A stretch of DNA of 64,000 nt from Streptomyces sp. 3214.6. GTDB lineage: Bacteria; Actinomycetota; Actinomycetes; Streptomycetales; Streptomycetaceae. The notes beneath the pieces are model-generated. The model was not told the DNA's origin and made no database searches. It worked only from the letters and a program-made list of their open reading frames with translations. The stretch covers positions 2,418,001 through 2,482,000 of the forward strand of contig NZ_LT670819.1 of the NCBI RefSeq assembly GCF_900129855.1, read 5' to 3'. The translations under genes were made by a program, and so were the position numbers. Positions 62,840 through 64,000 of the stretch are shown piece after piece (within the stretch, counting starts at the first letter, position 1; each line of letters opens with the position of its first letter).

Positions 62840-64000
62840 TCAGGCCTGGGCCTGGGCGATCTGCTGTATCTGCAGCACCACGAACTCGGCGGGCCGCACC
62901 GGCGCGAAGCCGACGAGGATGTTGACCTGGCCTGCGTTCACGTCGTTCGGTGTGGTGGTCTCGCGGTCGCATTTCACGAAGTAGGCGTCTCGCGCGGTGG
63001 TGCCCTGGAACGCGCCCTGCCGGAACAGGTTGTGCATGAACGCACCCAGGTTCAGCCTGATCTGCGCCCACAGCGGTTCGTCATTGGGCTCGAACACCAC
63101 CCACTGGGTGCCGCGGAAGAGGCTCTCCTCGATGTGCAGGGCGAGCCGGCGGACCGGGAGGTACTTGTACTCGTCGCCCAGGTGGTCCGCGCCACGAAGG
63201 GTCCGCGCGCCCCACAGCACTGTGCCGGTTCCGGGGAACGTGCGAAGACAGTTGATGCCGTGCGGGTTCAGCATGCCGTTCTCGGCGTCGGTGAGGTTCA
63301 CCGCGAGGCCGGAGATCCCGGTGAGGGTGGCGTCGACACCGGCGGGGGCCTTCCACACTCCGCGCGTCGCGTCGGTGCGGGCGATCACTCCGGCGATCGC
63401 GCCGCAGCCGACGAACGTACCGATCCGGCCCCGGTCGGTCGGATCCGGTTGCTTCAGCCGGGGGAAGTAGAGCACGGAGTTACGGGCCTCCTCGCCGGTG
63501 AGCCCGAGACTGGACAAATTGTCCTTTTTGTTGGAAGGTGCGCCGAGCGCGTTGGCGACCTCCATGCCGCTGGGCGGGTCGACGATCAGCACGGCGCGGC
63601 GCTTCGCGCAGTAGGTCTGCGCCGCCTGGTAGACGTCGGGGTCGGTGTCCGTGTCCAAGGTCGGCGGCGGGATGCACAGCAGGTTGAACAGATCGACATG
63701 GTCCAGCGCGTAGAGCCCTTTGTGCTCCGAGCTCATGCCGTCACCGATGTAGTCGCCGCGTGTCAGAGCACTTCCGTCCGTGCCCCGCTGGACCAGCTCG
63801 GCAGGGCTGTTGTCCGGGATGTCGGGCCGGACCGGGGCGGAGCTCGGCGCTACCCGTACCAGTTGCGACTCGGCCAGGAGCACCGCGTTCAGCCGCCGGG
63901 AGCTGTCGACCACGGTGACGTTGCGGAAGACTTCCTGCGGGCCCTTGTCACCAAGCCTGACAACCAGGTTGAAGAGGTCCTCCGGGTCCACCCCGAGTTG
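62840..64000 (-). CDS. Contractile sheath protein (partial, 5' end outside window)
   Basis: At least 386 residues of the tail sheath; the gene runs out of the right edge, so the N-terminus is missing. Family blocks: the sheath-domain NSVLYFPRLKQPDP, GCGAIAGVIARTDATRGVWKAPAG (near-universal sheath motif) and the C-terminal LRTFPGTGTVLWGARTL, ESLFRGTQWVVFEPNDEPLW and FAPVRPAEFVVLQIQQ. It wraps the tube and contracts to fire. First gene of the minus-strand operon visible here. Confidence 0.93.
   Translation of the reverse strand, partial: QLGVDPEDLFNLVVRLGDKGPQEVFRNVTVVDSSRRLNAVLLAESQLVRVAPSSAPVRPDIPDNSPAELVQRGTDGSALTRGDYIGDGMSSEHKGLYALDHVDLFNLLCIPPPTLDTDTDPDVYQAAQTYCAKRRAVLIVDPPSGMEVANALGAPSNKKDNLSSLGLTGEEARNSVLYFPRLKQPDPTDRGRIGTFVGCGAIAGVIARTDATRGVWKAPAGVDATLTGISGLAVNLTDAENGMLNPHGINCLRTFPGTGTVLWGARTLRGADHLGDEYKYLPVRRLALHIEESLFRGTQWVVFEPNDEPLWAQIRLNLGAFMHNLFRQGAFQGTTARDAYFVKCDRETTTPNDVNAGQVNILVGFAPVRPAEFVVLQIQQIAQAQA

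Noticed and set aside
40670-64000. Prophage
   Set aside because: Only tail-type genes plus an AAA+ ATPase and toxin-like cargo; no capsid, terminase, portal, integrase or lysis genes in the window.
40670-64000. Type VI secretion system
   Set aside because: Tube, sheath, spike and PAAR are shared with T6SS, but TssJ, TssL, TssM and ClpV-type genes are missing and DUF4255 and Afp15-type genes are present.

Overview
This is a high-GC actinobacterial chromosome segment, almost certainly Streptomyces. The evidence is strong third-position G/C, GTG and TTG starts, and close gene-level resemblance to the Streptomyces block dxs, xylFGH, rok7B7, ngcEFG, acnA and murA2. No rRNA, tRNA, CRISPR array or intact insertion sequence was seen.

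0.1-13.2 kb, core metabolism and sugar uptake. An NYN-domain protein and an amino-acid permease converge. dxs (MEP isoprenoid pathway) follows on the minus strand. Next come a xylose-type ABC importer (xylF, xylG, xylH) with its ROK regulator (rok7B7-like), and the N-acetylglucosamine/chitobiose importer ngcEFG, which has a DasR-like site upstream of ngcE.

13.5-29.3 kb, plant and fungal polysaccharide use. A secreted GH92 mannosidase and a small secreted protein lead to a GH67 alpha-glucuronidase. A minus-strand operon then encodes an LplB/LplA/YtcP-type importer, a GH39 xylosidase, a YesL-like membrane protein and a GH42 galactosidase-type enzyme. It diverges from a CE7 acetyl-xylan esterase across a 270-bp region that carries a xylanase-type palindrome. 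Together this looks like a glucuronoxylan/aldouronate utilisation locus.

29.3-40.4 kb, mixed. An ABC-F ATPase has a leader with a terminator-like hairpin. A VOC protein follows, then a secreted AA10 lytic polysaccharide monooxygenase with CBM2 below a perfect CebR-type palindrome and a decamer repeat array. Aconitase has an iron-box-like sequence and an 18-bp palindrome upstream. A short region of gene remnants (TnsA-like and Vgb-like) precedes a methyltransferase, a CYTH protein and a MurA paralogue with an N-terminal XRE DNA-binding domain.

40.7-64 kb, an extracellular-type contractile injection system (eCIS). The plus-strand operon encodes the hub, spike, PAAR tip, gp25, two baseplate wedge (J-like) proteins, a gpI-like protein and a DUF6519 protein, followed by cargo genes. 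The minus-strand operon, entering from the right edge, encodes sheath (partial), tube, a gp26-like protein, a repeat-rich linker protein, the DUF4255/Pvc16-like cap and the AAA+ ATPase. The two operons converge near 57.4 kb. The cargo zone between them is the most interesting part of the window. It holds a putative R-S-E class mono-ADP-ribosyltransferase, a decayed cargo remnant, a DUF4157 protein ending in a putative nucleic-acid or nucleotide deaminase, and a truncated sheath gene.
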